Both the position numbers and the translations under genes were made by a program. The notes under the pieces are model-generated. The model searched no databases. It was not told where the DNA came from and saw nothing but the letters and a program-made list of their open reading frames with translations. From assembly GCF_002154725.1 (NCBI RefSeq), contig NZ_MTAW01000132.1, positions 19,307 through 83,306 on the forward strand: a DNA stretch of 64,000 nucleotides, given 5' to 3'. Within the stretch, counting starts at the first letter, position 1. Every line of letters begins with the position of its first letter. Positions 27,456-36,786 of this stretch are shown piece by piece. The DNA is from Nostoc sp. 106C. GTDB lineage: Bacteria; Cyanobacteriota; Cyanobacteriia; Cyanobacteriales; Nostocaceae.

Positions 27456-27659
27456 GTCAATCCCTACGGGGAATTCATACCAATTTTGGATTCTGCCCAC
27501 ATACTCGCCCGTAGGGTAGCTTTAAACATCAGAATTAAGGTGATTTTGACTGGGAGCCTAGCGACGGTCAATTGGGGATTTTGGATTTTGTTGGGTCGCA
27601 TCTAAAGGTTTCCAAAAAAAACAACTGCTGCTAATATTTACTAACTTCGCCAAAATACC

Positions 27660-28127
27660 ATGCAGGACATAGGCAACATCTTAGACAACCGGGTGCTGCT
27701 GGTTGCTCTGGTAGCTTGTTTAATTGCTCAATCTCTAAAGCTCGTCATCGAGCTAATCAAAAATCGCAAACTAAATGTACGTGTTTTAGTGACCACTGGA
27801 GGTATGCCCAGTGCCCATTCGGCTCTAGTTACATCTCTAGCCACAGGTGTAGGGCAAACTCTCGGCTGGGCATCTCCTGATTTTGCCCTGGCTACGGTTT
27901 TTGCCATCATTGTCATGTATGATGCCGCTGGAGTGCGCCAAGCCGCTGGAAAGCAAGCTCGAATTCTTAATCAAATGATTGATGAATTATTTGATGAAAA
28001 GCATGACTTTAGCCAAGACCGCCTCAAAGAATTGCTGGGACACACACCAGTTCAAGTCATCGCTGGGTCGGCTTTAGGTATAACCATCTCTTTGTTAGCG
28101 AGGTCTTTTTTAGCCACTAGCTTATAG
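27660..28127 (+). CDS. DUF212 / divergent PAP2 family membrane protein
   Basis: 155 residues with three to four hydrophobic segments. It carries the family signature KLNVRVLVTTGGMPSAHSAL, where GGMPSAHSA corresponds to the PSGHS-like phosphatase motif of PAP2, and YDAAGVRQAAGKQARILN with LGHTPVQVIAGSALG near the end. Members are predicted acid-phosphatase-like proteins of cyanobacteria and plastids. Position directly after crtE is conserved in the phylum, suggesting a link to isoprenoid metabolism (inference). Activity is unproven. Confidence 0.88.
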   Translation: MQDIGNILDNRVLLVALVACLIAQSLKLVIELIKNRKLNVRVLVTTGGMPSAHSALVTSLATGVGQTLGWASPDFALATVFAIIVMYDAAGVRQAAGKQARILNQMIDELFDEKHDFSQDRLKELLGHTPVQVIAGSALGITISLLARSFLATSL

Positions 28128-28246
28128 TGCAGCAAGGTAGTTCTGATGAAAAAGTAGGGGAATAGGGAAAGGAGGGCATAAAGGACAAGGAGGAATTAAA
28201 ACCTTGCCTTTTGACTGTTGACTATTGACCCTTAACTTTTGAGTAA

Positions 28247-28915
28247 CTACTGTGAACGCACATTTGACCGCAATAGCATCACCTTACGACTATCTACTAG
28301 ATAGGCAACAAAGCCGCGTTCGTTGAGCTTTTGCAATGTGCTGTATGCTTCTTTTTGGTTAGTAGTGTAAACCGCCAGCAAGTAAGGGCGTTGTCCGTAG
28401 GAAGCAAAACCTACATCACCTCCTACCGCTTGTTCTACATTAGAGACAAGTTCTGGGCGGTTAAAATAATCTACTAATACAGCATAGCCTACTCCCAAGG
28501 CTTGAGGATTATAGGTCACTGCTTGAGGTTGTTGCACATCTGCCGGTCTAGTGGTAATGATCCCAGACAACCCAACAATATTGTTGATGTATCTCGCCCA
28601 ACGATTGGCATCGTCAATTTTATTAAACCCCCCTATCCGCGTTACTGTCTCTGTTAAGTATTGACAGGTTGTACTTTTGAGTTCAGGAGGTAAGGCATTG
28701 CGCAGTTGCTTCTGATTATCTGCTGTGGGGCTAACTATCAATAAAAGATACTCACCAGCACTAGGAGGCTGACAAACAGGAAGAGCTTGTTGAGCGGTAA
28801 CAGAACTCATACCACCCATCAAACCTGCGATCGCTAATACTACAGCATGTGGTAAATTCGGAAATCTCTGCACAACAGTCTCAGACATAAATAGGATTTT
28901 TTTAAAAGATTTCAT
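28247..28915 (-). CDS. Exported SPOR-like protein of unknown function
   Basis: About 222 residues from the ATG at 28915. The frame continues upstream, but that part is translated from a polypurine repeat and is not credible. A hydrophobic signal segment (HAVVLAIAGLMGGMSSVTAQQ) is followed by a Cys-containing body. Two similar regions (LLLIVSPTADNQKQLRNAL and AVLVDYFNRPELVSNVEQAV) with KEAYSTLQKLNERGFVAYLVDSRKVML at the end recall SPOR-type repeats that bind denuded peptidoglycan. Periplasmic location is likely; binding is inference. It is convergent with the DUF212 gene. Confidence 0.7.
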   Translation of the reverse strand: MKSFKKILFMSETVVQRFPNLPHAVVLAIAGLMGGMSSVTAQQALPVCQPPSAGEYLLLIVSPTADNQKQLRNALPPELKSTTCQYLTETVTRIGGFNKIDDANRWARYINNIVGLSGIITTRPADVQQPQAVTYNPQALGVGYAVLVDYFNRPELVSNVEQAVGGDVGFASYGQRPYLLAVYTTNQKEAYSTLQKLNERGFVAYLVDSRKVMLLRSNVRSQ

Positions 28916-28924
28916 CAAAATATA

Positions 28925-29095
28925 TTTTGTTCCCCCAAATGGGAACCAAGGGAGCAGGGGAAGGGAGAGAGGGAGGAAAGGGAGGACAAGGGAGACGAGG
29001 AAGTGCGGGGAGTGTGGGAGTTTTCTTCCCCATCTCCTCATCTTCCCTCTCTTCCCCATCTCTCCTACATGCCCAATGCCCAATCCTCATAAGTG
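28925..29095. repeat. Polypurine/polypyrimidine and heptamer repeat cluster
   Basis: About 85 bp of nearly pure purine on the plus strand (GGGAAGGGAGAGAGGGAGG and similar units), then a pyrimidine run (TCTTCCCTCTCTTCCCCATC) and TGCCCAATGCCCAA. The purine and pyrimidine halves could pair into a long imperfect hairpin. No gene. Confidence 0.7.
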
Positions 29096-29141
29096 ATATT
29101 TATGTCTATCCACCTAATGAACACACCTAATGAACAGTATA

Positions 29142-29477
29142 TTAGGATACGGTAGCTAGAGATGCTATAGGATCGGAAATTGTCTCAGAAGGAGCTTGGA
29201 ATTCTCCTGTGATGACATACTCTAATCGCAGTTTTAGCCAAGTAATAAATTGCTGATTGGTAGAAATAATTGCAGCTGATGGTTGAGGACACTTGGCTTT
29301 GATCTTTGCCATTTCTGGTGCTTCTAAAAAAGCTGGCTGTTTAACCAACCAAAAATCAATTTCTTTTTCTTGTTCGTGATAGTGACGAGTACGTTCCTTG
29401 AGAACCTCTTCTATAGGTTCTTCCTGTAATAAAAATCTTTGACTTGTCAATACGTAATAGTATGTTTGCATTTTCAT
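29142..29477 (-). CDS. ycf54: Ycf54, subunit/assembly factor of Mg-protoporphyrin ester cyclase
   Basis: 111 residues. It matches the Ycf54 (DUF2488) pattern across its length: TYYYVLTSQRFLL, EEVLKERTRHYHEQEKEIDF, WLVKQPAFLEAPE, KAKCPQPSAAIISTN and FITWLKLRLEYV. Ycf54 (Slr1780 in Synechocystis) binds and stabilises the AcsF subunit of the oxygen-dependent cyclase that forms ring E of chlorophyll at the thylakoid or plasma membrane. The short C-terminal tail is variable. It lies 57 bp downstream of the SnoaL-like gene on the same strand. Confidence 0.93.
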   Translation of the reverse strand: MKMQTYYYVLTSQRFLLQEEPIEEVLKERTRHYHEQEKEIDFWLVKQPAFLEAPEMAKIKAKCPQPSAAIISTNQQFITWLKLRLEYVITGEFQAPSETISDPIASLATVS

Positions 29478-29534
29478 CCTGTGGTTGTTAATGATTAATC
29501 CCAGGGTACAGTGTATACGCTGTACCCTTAAAAG

Positions 29535-30254
29535 TTAACTTTTCTTGACTTTTTTAAACCAAGAACTGAAGGGACAAGCACTTCCTTTGTTGTCACTCAT
29601 TGGCAGCTTGCCGCCAGCTGTTAGTTTTTCTAAAAACAGCGTATTGTCAAAGTAGTGTTCTAAGGAAATTATTTGCAAGTCATCGGTAACTTTAGCAATG
29701 CTCATGCCAATAATTTCTACTGTCTCTCCAGTTGGTGCAAACTCTTTATATGCACCATTAAAATGTCCCCAGTGTCGCCACTTGAATGTCACATTTGGTG
29801 GACCTGAGAACACTTCCAGAACTTCCCAAGGAAATCCTTGGGGAAATGTTGTATGGAAGATTTCACTTGATGATTCAAAGCTTTCAGCAGATGCTTTGTA
29901 ATGCTCTGAATCAGCCATAAATAAATTGTAAGTACCTTGGGCTGATAAATCTTTAACTGTGTATTCTGGACCTCCATTAGTACTTACACGAAACTTGTCA
30001 TTAACAACAGACAACCACTGCTGTGGGTTAGTTTTGAAAGACACTTCCATCTCGAAAGTTCTTACCAAGTTTTGCACGATCACTTCTAGAGTACCCTCTA
30101 TGTGATGGCGTGTACTTTCTTGGGCTAAATTCTCTTTAGACCGAGAATAATCAGGAGGTGTCTGATAGCGCCATTGGGTATCAGTACTTCCTTCAATAAC
30201 TTTATCTCGATCCTGTACCCAAAGCGGCAGGCTGTTAGATTGTGTTGCGCTCAT
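29535..30254 (-). CDS. SnoaL/NTF2-like protein
   Basis: 239 residues, soluble. The central part has the alpha+beta cone pattern of SnoaL-like ester-cyclase relatives: EGTLEVIVQNLVRTFEMEVSF, then GFPWEVLEVFSGPPNVTFKWRHWGHF, ending in EIIGMSIAKVTDDLQIISLEHYFDN. Family members range from polyketide cyclases to non-catalytic ligand binders. The C-terminus has a Cys (SACPFSSWFKK). It precedes ycf54 on the same strand, so a pigment- or stress-linked role is possible but not shown. Confidence 0.75.
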   Translation of the reverse strand: MSATQSNSLPLWVQDRDKVIEGSTDTQWRYQTPPDYSRSKENLAQESTRHHIEGTLEVIVQNLVRTFEMEVSFKTNPQQWLSVVNDKFRVSTNGGPEYTVKDLSAQGTYNLFMADSEHYKASAESFESSSEIFHTTFPQGFPWEVLEVFSGPPNVTFKWRHWGHFNGAYKEFAPTGETVEIIGMSIAKVTDDLQIISLEHYFDNTLFLEKLTAGGKLPMSDNKGSACPFSSWFKKVKKS

Positions 30255-30343
30255 AGAAGTCTTTGCTTAAAATTGTGTCCCCAATTTCTGGATTTCGCAG
30301 TTATGACCCCTCTAAGCTTTCAAACAGTTATTTAGTTAACTGT

Positions 30344-31066
30344 TTACAATTCTCCTCGGATAGCTTGTTTCATCTCACGAACAGCTCTTTCTATACCTAC
30401 TAAAGCTGCGCGACTGATGATAGTATGACCAATATTTAGTTCTTCCATCCCTGGAAAACTAGCCACAGGATAAACGTTCCAGTAGGTAAGTCCATGACCA
30501 GCATTGACTCGCAACCCAGCTTGAATCGCTTGCTCGCACCCTTTAGCTAACACGGCTAACTCTTGCTTGCGACTTGTTTCATCGACAGCCTCAGCGTATT
30601 GCCCAGTGTGCAGTTCGATGAACTTGGCCTGCACTTTGGCAGATGCTGCAATTTGTGACGGTTCGGCATCGATAAATAGACTAACTGGAATGTCGGCACT
30701 TTGCAATTTATCAACTATCTCACCTATTTTAGCAATTTGCCCAACAATATCTAAACCGCCTTCTGTTGTAACTTCTTCACGTTTTTCTGGTACTAAAGTT
30801 ACATAATCAGGTTTGATATCGAGGGCAATCCCTAACATTTCCTCTGTAGCGGCCATTTCTAAATTTAAGTGCGTTCTCACCGTTTGCCGTAAGAGTCGCA
30901 CATCCCTGTCTTGAATATGCCGTCTATCTTCTCGCAGATGCACCGTAATCCCATCTGCACCGCCTAATTCTGCCAGCACCGCCGCCGCTACGGGGTCAGG
31001 TTCCACCGTTCGCCGTGCTTGCCGAATCGTCGCAATATGGTCAATGTTTACGCCGAGTGTAGACAC
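30344..31066 (-). CDS. pdxJ: Pyridoxine 5'-phosphate synthase
   Basis: About 240 residues from the GTG at 31066, chosen because PdxJ begins (V/M)[18 protein letters not shown] and a GGAG lies nine bases upstream; an upstream in-frame start would add 20 unrelated residues. Family landmarks: [65 protein letters not shown] in part, and [14 protein letters not shown]. It condenses 1-deoxyxylulose 5-phosphate with 3-amino-1-hydroxyacetone 1-phosphate in vitamin B6 synthesis. It stands alone. Confidence 0.95.
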   Translation of the reverse strand: MSTLGVNIDHIATIRQARRTVEPDPVAAAVLAELGGADGITVHLREDRRHIQDRDVRLLRQTVRTHLNLEMAATEEMLGIALDIKPDYVTLVPEKREEVTTEGGLDIVGQIAKIGEIVDKLQSADIPVSLFIDAEPSQIAASAKVQAKFIELHTGQYAEAVDETSRKQELAVLAKGCEQAIQAGLRVNAGHGLTYWNVYPVASFPGMEELNIGHTIISRAALVGIERAVREMKQAIRGEL

Positions 31067-31202
31067 CCCTAGTTTCTCCCGATCCACAGTCTTTAGGATC
31101 TTGATTTTACCGGAAATGCTGGTCAAGAGGTAAGCGTGAGTGCGATCGCGTTCCCTACTCTACAGATTTAGAATAATATCTACACCCACTTTTTAAGGCG
31201 AT

Positions 31203-31841
31203 ATGCTTTTAGAACTAAAACAAATTATCGTCAAACCAGGTCAACAAATGTTGCTCAAAGATGTTAGTTGGCAGCAGTTAGAAAATATTTTAGAAGAAAT
31301 GGGAGAACACCGTGCCGCCCGCATTTCCTATAGTCATGGCTGGTTAGAAATTATGGTGCCGCTACCCGAACATGAAAAAGATAAAGAATTGATTGGTGAT
31401 TTAGTCAAAATTTTATTAGATAAACTCCAAATAGATTTTGAACCTTTTGGTTCCACAACACTGAAAAATGAGCGAATGCAGCAAGCCGTAGAACCAGATA
31501 CTTGTTTTTATATTCAAAATCAAGCTGCTGTAATTGGCAAAAATCGGATAGATTTAAATGTAGATCCGCCACCAGACTTAGCCATTGAAATTGATATTAC
31601 ATCCCGTACTCGATTTGAAAATTATGAGCTTTTGGGAATTCCAGAATTTTGGCGATATACACAACAAGGGTTAGAAATTAATTTGCTTCGAGAAGGGAAA
31701 TATATCAAATCACAATCTAGCCCTAATTTTCCTGGTATCCCAATTATTGAATTAGTCAATGAATATGTTCAGCAGTGTTTAACGATTGGCAGAAGTCAAG
31801 CTATGCGTAATTTTAAAAGTTGGGTGAAGAATAATTTGTAG
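31203..31841 (+). CDS. Uma2 family putative nuclease (copy 3)
   Basis: 212 residues. The Uma2 core is visible though divergent: RISYSHGWLEIMVP, then KNERMQQAVEPDTCFYIQN (the Pro-Asp strand), then DLAIEIDITSRTRFENYELLGIPEFWRY with the Glu and the following helix. This is the subfamily with PD in EPDTCFYI and E-I-D in place of E-V-L. Function untested. It is convergent with the caspase gene, whose stop lies 55 bp further on; no shared transcript. Confidence 0.85.
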   Translation: MLLELKQIIVKPGQQMLLKDVSWQQLENILEEMGEHRAARISYSHGWLEIMVPLPEHEKDKELIGDLVKILLDKLQIDFEPFGSTTLKNERMQQAVEPDTCFYIQNQAAVIGKNRIDLNVDPPPDLAIEIDITSRTRFENYELLGIPEFWRYTQQGLEINLLREGKYIKSQSSPNFPGIPIIELVNEYVQQCLTIGRSQAMRNFKSWVKNNL

Positions 31842-31896
31842 TTATTTAAATTGAGTTGCGATCGCATCTTTGACTTCATTATAAAACTAACGCTAA

Positions 31897-34431
31897 CTAA
31901 ATTTGAATCGGCACAAATTTATATTCATTATCAAGTATTTGTTGAACTTGGACTGGAAAAAGGCGGTTATTGGTGCGATCACGCGACGAATCAAATTGAA
32001 TCTTTCCCGTTGCAGCATCTACTGAAAAATTTGGATTAGACAGTGTCTTTTGTAACTCTTCACGTGTATTACTTTTTTGCAATCCTGCAATAATTGCCTT
32101 AGTTGCATCATAAGATGTTGCTGTTCGCCAGTTCACCGGAGCTTTCGACCACAATACATCAGCATTTTTCACAAAAGGATTATTAGGAAACGCTGCCGGA
32201 TGCCAAGGTACAGGTATGATGATTCCATTGATGTATTTACCCTGCTGTAAGCTTTCTTCGGTGAGCAATGCAGGCGTACCAAATAAAGCTAATTGCCCTT
32301 GATTAGCTTGTATTAGGGCTAGACCTTGCCTTTCGGTATCCCTACTTTTGTCTATGTATGTAGTTAATACTAAAGCATTAGCGCCACTATTCTTAGCTTG
32401 AGAAATAGCTACACTAGGGTCAAATTTAGAAGCAGAAATATTGCAATCTGTAGTATTGATAATACCACCAGCCGCTTTTATTGCTTTGACCAAACTATCC
32501 TTAACCGAAAGATTATCTGAATGTTGATCGACACAGATAAGAAAGTTAGTTTTTTTCATGTTATTGATAGCGTAACGAGAGATGCTATCTGCGACTAAGC
32601 TAACACTAGGAGCTGTACGAAAGATATAAGTGCCAATACTAGTAATATTTTGGGCATAACTAGTAGGAGACATCATAACTAAGCCACCGTTTTGATACAC
32701 TGGGGCTGCGGAGATGGAAGCACTACTAGCATTATGTCCCACTACAGCAAAAATACTAGCATCTTTGACAAACTGAGTAGCAAGCTGTACAGCTTCGCTA
32801 GGAGCATTATCATCATTAGCGATCGCTACCTCCAAAAGCTTCCCATTAATACCGCCATTTCGATTCACTTCATCTTGAGCCTGAGCCACACCGCGTAGCA
32901 TCTCTTCTGCTATATTCTTTTGAGTGCCAATGGGTACGCTAACGGCAATTTTGAGTTGTTCTCCTTTTTGACGAGCTATCGCATTGTTCAAGTAAATTAA
33001 TGTTTCTGGGTCTCTTGAATTAGTTTTCCGGTAGGAATCAAACTTATTAATAGCAGTATTACAATCACTGTTAGCAAATGCTTTAACTCCAGCTTCTTTA
33101 TCAGCATTTGTATATTGTTTTAATAAAATTTCTTCACCTAAGCTAATTCTATCGCCCAAATTATACTCTTTTTTGACACAGGAATATCCTTGAGCCTGAA
33201 CTGGAGTTTGAGGTTGATCTGGAGACTTTAAAAAGTAGACTATAGTACCACCAATAATTACTCCTATTACTCCAATGATGCACGCTCCTATGTAATATGA
33301 AAAATTGCTATTTTGGGGAGGTGGAGGATTAATAACTACCGGAGGTGCAGTAAGTTGCTGTTCGGTAATTAAAGAAGCTTCAATTAGGGCTATATCTTCA
33401 TCTCTGAGTCCTAAAACTTGCTGAACACGTTTCAAACGAGCGCGAGTTCTATCACTCGCAGGAAACCCATCTTTAATCTCGTCGCGGAAAGCTAGCTCAT
33501 ATTGCTGCAATTTTTTCTTTTTGTCTTCTATAGGTGCTAAAACCTGAGTTTCAATTGCAGCAGCCTGTTCAGGTGTTAGTTTCAGTGTCTCTTGTAAACC
33601 TACCAATGCAGCGCGACCAGCAACAGAAATTTCACCGTTACCTCCCTCTACCCAATACTCAACTTCTCGACGATATGTGAGCATGGGATCATTACTTGGT
33701 GCTTTAGCAAGCTTAATTTTATAACCTTCTTTGATAGCGTATATCTCCGGTTTCATAGCCGGAGTGCTTTCTTGCACTTTCTTGGTAGCATACTCATGCA
33801 ATTCATCAACAGAGATAAAAGCATCTTCATCACGATCTGCCGCACCAGTTTCTAGCCCCTCCACTATGTAGCGGGTGTAAGTTGAGTTATCTGTTCCTTG
33901 CTGTTCAAAAGAATATTGGGTTGAAGTCGAAGATGTGAGAACAGCCCGTCCTTCGCCACCCAATTGGTTTTTGACATCCACAAAACCATCATCTCTTGCC
34001 AACATCCCCTCAGCAAACGCACCACTAAAGCAACAATCGAGAATTACTACCTCGCGTTTGGAGCGACTATTGCTCATGACTTCATGCACAAAGCTAGCTA
34101 GTACTGTTGTTGCCTTAATCGGTACTCCTTTATCTGTTTTGCGAGTATTGCGAGTAGCAAAGTAAAGTTTGCCGCTTTCATCTTTGATTCCGTGACCAGA
34201 GAAAAATAGCAGAACCAGGTCATCTCTTTGACGATCAGCAAACAAGATTTCAATAGCTTCCGCCATCTCATTTTGTTGAGGATTCAGCAGTACTTTTACA
34301 TCATCAAAACCGCCAATCTCTGGATTCTCTAAAACTTGCTGCATTTTCTCAACATCTTTAGTTGCCGCAGGCAATGGGGTAATACCAGTCTCATACTCAC
34401 TGACTCCTATTAGCAGTGCTACTTTCGCCAT
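31897..34431 (-). CDS. Caspase-like protease fused to a membrane segment and periplasmic binding domain
   Basis: 844 residues. Residues 1-245 are a caspase-fold (C14/orthocaspase) domain with the catalytic dyad His80 in FFSGHG and Cys134 in LDCCFSG. Residues 250-355 are helical and charged, including LTPEQAAAIETQVLAPI and VLGLRDEDIALIEASL, resembling effector-associated linkers. A proline-rich stretch leads to one transmembrane segment (about 379-401). After a short TPR-like part, residues about 492-835 form a Leu/Ile/Val-type periplasmic binding domain (IAVSVPIGTQ, VGHNASSASISAAPVYQNG, MMSPTSYAQNITSIGTYIFR). The topology suggests an outside ligand sensor and an inside protease. It is 30 bp downstream of the EACC1-like gene. 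Orthocaspases cleave after Arg/Lys; substrate and trigger here are unknown. Confidence 0.92.
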   Translation of the reverse strand: MAKVALLIGVSEYETGITPLPAATKDVEKMQQVLENPEIGGFDDVKVLLNPQQNEMAEAIEILFADRQRDDLVLLFFSGHGIKDESGKLYFATRNTRKTDKGVPIKATTVLASFVHEVMSNSRSKREVVILDCCFSGAFAEGMLARDDGFVDVKNQLGGEGRAVLTSSTSTQYSFEQQGTDNSTYTRYIVEGLETGAADRDEDAFISVDELHEYATKKVQESTPAMKPEIYAIKEGYKIKLAKAPSNDPMLTYRREVEYWVEGGNGEISVAGRAALVGLQETLKLTPEQAAAIETQVLAPIEDKKKKLQQYELAFRDEIKDGFPASDRTRARLKRVQQVLGLRDEDIALIEASLITEQQLTAPPVVINPPPPQNSNFSYYIGACIIGVIGVIIGGTIVYFLKSPDQPQTPVQAQGYSCVKKEYNLGDRISLGEEILLKQYTNADKEAGVKAFANSDCNTAINKFDSYRKTNSRDPETLIYLNNAIARQKGEQLKIAVSVPIGTQKNIAEEMLRGVAQAQDEVNRNGGINGKLLEVAIANDDNAPSEAVQLATQFVKDASIFAVVGHNASSASISAAPVYQNGGLVMMSPTSYAQNITSIGTYIFRTAPSVSLVADSISRYAINNMKKTNFLICVDQHSDNLSVKDSLVKAIKAAGGIINTTDCNISASKFDPSVAISQAKNSGANALVLTTYIDKSRDTERQGLALIQANQGQLALFGTPALLTEESLQQGKYINGIIIPVPWHPAAFPNNPFVKNADVLWSKAPVNWRTATSYDATKAIIAGLQKSNTREELQKTLSNPNFSVDAATGKIQFDSSRDRTNNRLFPVQVQQILDNEYKFVPIQI

Positions 34432-34461
34432 CTCATTATTCTTCCTTGTTAATGGAATTTC

Positions 34462-34839
34462 CTATTTACCTGCGACGAACTTTTGAGCTTGTTCAATGAT
34501 TGCGGTTAACTCTTGCTGGCTATTGGCTTTTACTTTTAGCTTTTTCCCGTTAGCTTCTACTTCCAATTCAATTGGTTTATTACCCAAGCGATCGCGCAAA
34601 AACTCCAACATTTTCTTAAAATTGGCAAGGCTTACCTCTGTTCGCAGCACTCCTACCAGAAAACCTCCAACAGACTTTGCTCCTTCGGGTGTGTCTGTCA
34701 CTGCTACGAGTTCTGCACTTTCTACATCTAAGTCTTTTATCTCTCTCAGGAAATTTCGCGTTTCTCGCTCCTGCTCTTCTGCATCTAAGTCGGGATTGGA
34801 AAGAGCGATCGTCAGTTTGACGTTAGATTCAGAACTCAT
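34462..34839 (-). CDS. EACC1-like effector-associated protein
   Basis: 125 residues, soluble. Layout: an N-terminal strand (KLTIALSNPDLDAEE), a helix (RETRNFLREIKDLDV), strands (SAELVAVTDTP), a Gly-rich GAKSVGGFLVGVLRTEVS, a helix (FKKMLEFLRDRLG), and a strand pair (PIELEVEANGKKLKVKAN) with a final helix. This is the pattern of the effector-associated constant component EACC1, described next to caspase, trypsin and other effectors in bacterial conflict systems. It is the first gene of a two-gene operon with the caspase-binding-domain fusion 30 bp downstream, and probably binds it. The family assignment is from pattern memory and needs a profile search. Confidence 0.7.
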   Translation of the reverse strand: MSSESNVKLTIALSNPDLDAEEQERETRNFLREIKDLDVESAELVAVTDTPEGAKSVGGFLVGVLRTEVSLANFKKMLEFLRDRLGNKPIELEVEANGKKLKVKANSQQELTAIIEQAQKFVAGK

Positions 34840-35008
34840 TTTGTATCCTTTCAGGTTTTAAGCAGTTGACTGTCAACAGTGATTTCCGCAATATTTATAT
34901 TGAAATCACATCTGCTATGTAAATTTCCTGAAGATTTTCTAATATTTTGACAAATGTTTTTTATTTTTAGACAAAAATTGCCAGAAATAGCAGCTATTCG
35001 CCTCAGTC

Positions 35009-35791
35009 TTAACTCGAAGCACTAGTATAAAAACGCAACGCAAACCGCCAAAACCAGGTGGAGACAAAAAATAGCCCTAATGCCAACACTACGGCACCTA
35101 TTAACCAGGTAATTTGTCCTCGGCCTAACATAGCTTCTGCTGGGACTGTAGTTAAAAAAACTACTGGTACTACGAATGTAAAGAAAAAGCGGTAAGCAGC
35201 GGGATAAGCTGCAATTGGATATCTTCCAGCTTCTAATAACCCCCGTAACACTTCGGTAACGTTGTATATTTTCACAAACCAGATGCTAGTGGCTCCCAGT
35301 ATAAACCACAGGCTATAAAGAATTACCAAGCCCAACAATAAGGGCACTGCACTGACTAAATAGTTGTTGAGAGTTAAGCCGAGGCGCATACCTGCATAGG
35401 CAATAATCGCACTACCAAAAACTAAATCTGGCAAACCCCAAGGGGAAAGGGTGTGAGTAGAAAGCCAAAACTGACTGCGGATAGGTTTGAGGAGGACAAA
35501 ATCTAAAGTACCTTCCTGCACATGGCGGACAATGCTATTCAAGTTAGGAGCTAGAAAGGTAGAGGAAAAACCTTGTAACAGAGTAAAAATCCCTAGCACT
35601 ACTAAAGCGGCGTTCCATGACCAGCCAGCAAAAGTGTAGCCAGTACGGTAAAACAAGAATAGCCCAAACAGGCTACCAACGAGATTACCCAAGCTGGTGA
35701 TGGTAGCGACGATAAAGTTAACGCGATACTCCATCTCAGCTGCGATCGCAGTACTCCAAAATAGTTTCAGGACTTTCAAATATCTCTGCAT
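35009..35791 (-). CDS. ABC-2 type permease
   Basis: 260 residues with six hydrophobic segments, of the ABC-2 (DUF990-like) permease family: WSTAIAAEMEYRVNFIVATI at the start, VRHVQEGTLDFVLLKPI in the coupling region and FWRFALRFYTSASS at the end. Such proteins usually pair with a second permease and an ATPase; neither is adjacent, so partners must be encoded elsewhere. Substrate unknown. A divergent dedA gene starts 150 bp away. Confidence 0.88.
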   Translation of the reverse strand: MQRYLKVLKLFWSTAIAAEMEYRVNFIVATITSLGNLVGSLFGLFLFYRTGYTFAGWSWNAALVVLGIFTLLQGFSSTFLAPNLNSIVRHVQEGTLDFVLLKPIRSQFWLSTHTLSPWGLPDLVFGSAIIAYAGMRLGLTLNNYLVSAVPLLLGLVILYSLWFILGATSIWFVKIYNVTEVLRGLLEAGRYPIAAYPAAYRFFFTFVVPVVFLTTVPAEAMLGRGQITWLIGAVVLALGLFFVSTWFWRFALRFYTSASS

Positions 35792-35940
35792 CTTGCCCCA
35801 TTAACCCAAAATCTAGCGTTTGTCATTAATATTTTGTAGATAAAACAATATATTTACGGAAAATTAATATTATTTTGCGTTCCAAAAAATTACCAAACGT
35901 TAAGATGTTGTATGTTTATGCTTAAAAGGTAAAATATTCT

Positions 35941-36552
35941 ATGCATTTCGATTTACAAGAAATAGTTAAATCACTCGGCTATTTTGGTGTATGGGGAATT
36001 ATATTTGCTGAGTCTGGCTTGCTAATTGGATTTTTCTTGCCAGGGGATAGTTTACTGTTTACTGCTGGATTTTTAGCATCTTTGCCCCAATCAGGTCTTA
36101 ATATTTGGGTGCTGATTTTTGGTTCTTTTGTTTGTGCAGTTCTTGGTGATAATGTTGGCTATGCTACTGGATACAGATTTGGTAGAAAATTATTTAGTAA
36201 AGAAGATTCATGGTTATTTCATAAAAAACATATCATTAAAACCCAAGATTTTTATGAGAAACATGGTAAGAAAACAATTGTTTTAGCGCGTTTTGTACCG
36301 ATTGTGCGAACTTTTGCCCCAATTGTTGCAGGCATTGGTGCTATGCAGTATCGGACGTTTATGTCATATAACTTAATCGGTGGCTTTGTGTGGACATTTG
36401 GTATTACCTTTCTAGGATTTTTCTTAGGAAAATCTTTGCCACCGGAACAAGTAGATAAATATTTATTACCAATTGTTGGATTGATTATAGTTGTTTCTTT
36501 AATACCATCGATTATTCATATAATTCAGGAAAATAGAGGTAATAAAGAATAA
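35941..36552 (+). CDS. DedA family membrane protein
   Basis: 203 residues. DedA hallmarks: GIIFAESGLLIGFFLPGDSLL (the re-entrant Glu and G-x-x-x-P-G), GDNVGYATGYRFGRK, and ARFVPIVRTFAPIVAGIG with the R-x-x-P-x-x-R motif. Four or more hydrophobic segments. Members of the family flip or move lipids such as undecaprenyl phosphate or phosphatidylethanolamine, and support proton-motive force and envelope integrity. Divergent from the ABC-2 permease, followed by a 1.1-kb repeat-rich region. Confidence 0.93.
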   Translation: MHFDLQEIVKSLGYFGVWGIIFAESGLLIGFFLPGDSLLFTAGFLASLPQSGLNIWVLIFGSFVCAVLGDNVGYATGYRFGRKLFSKEDSWLFHKKHIIKTQDFYEKHGKKTIVLARFVPIVRTFAPIVAGIGAMQYRTFMSYNLIGGFVWTFGITFLGFFLGKSLPPEQVDKYLLPIVGLIIVVSLIPSIIHIIQENRGNKE

Positions 36553-36759
36553 AATTACTTTTGCTGTTCACCTGACCTCAGCATAAACTCAAGAATATAC
36601 TTGTAGGAATTACAAGCATAGTCGATTAACGCTTGTTAGCCCTAAAAGGCTTGTTATTACCCACATGTGATAAATCTCCACTTCGTTGCTAAAGGACTTC
36701 GGAATGGCATTCTTAGGCTAATAGTTGCAGTCTACTGAAATAGACTAAGCAAAGATTGC

Positions 36760-36781
36760 AGTGGGAGCATCTCACTTTTTT
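36760..36781 (+). terminator. Rho-independent terminator-like hairpin
   Basis: AGTGGGA and TCTCACT pair around a GCA loop (seven pairs, one G-T), followed directly by six Ts. It is about 205 bp after the dedA stop, too far for a tight 3' end, so it may close a long 3' UTR or a small RNA. Confidence 0.65.
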
Positions 36782-36786
36782 ACAAC

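Noticed and set aside
28916..29083. N-terminal extension of the SPOR-like protein
   Set aside because: Residues come from a polypurine repeat tract; the credible start with a signal peptide is at 28915.
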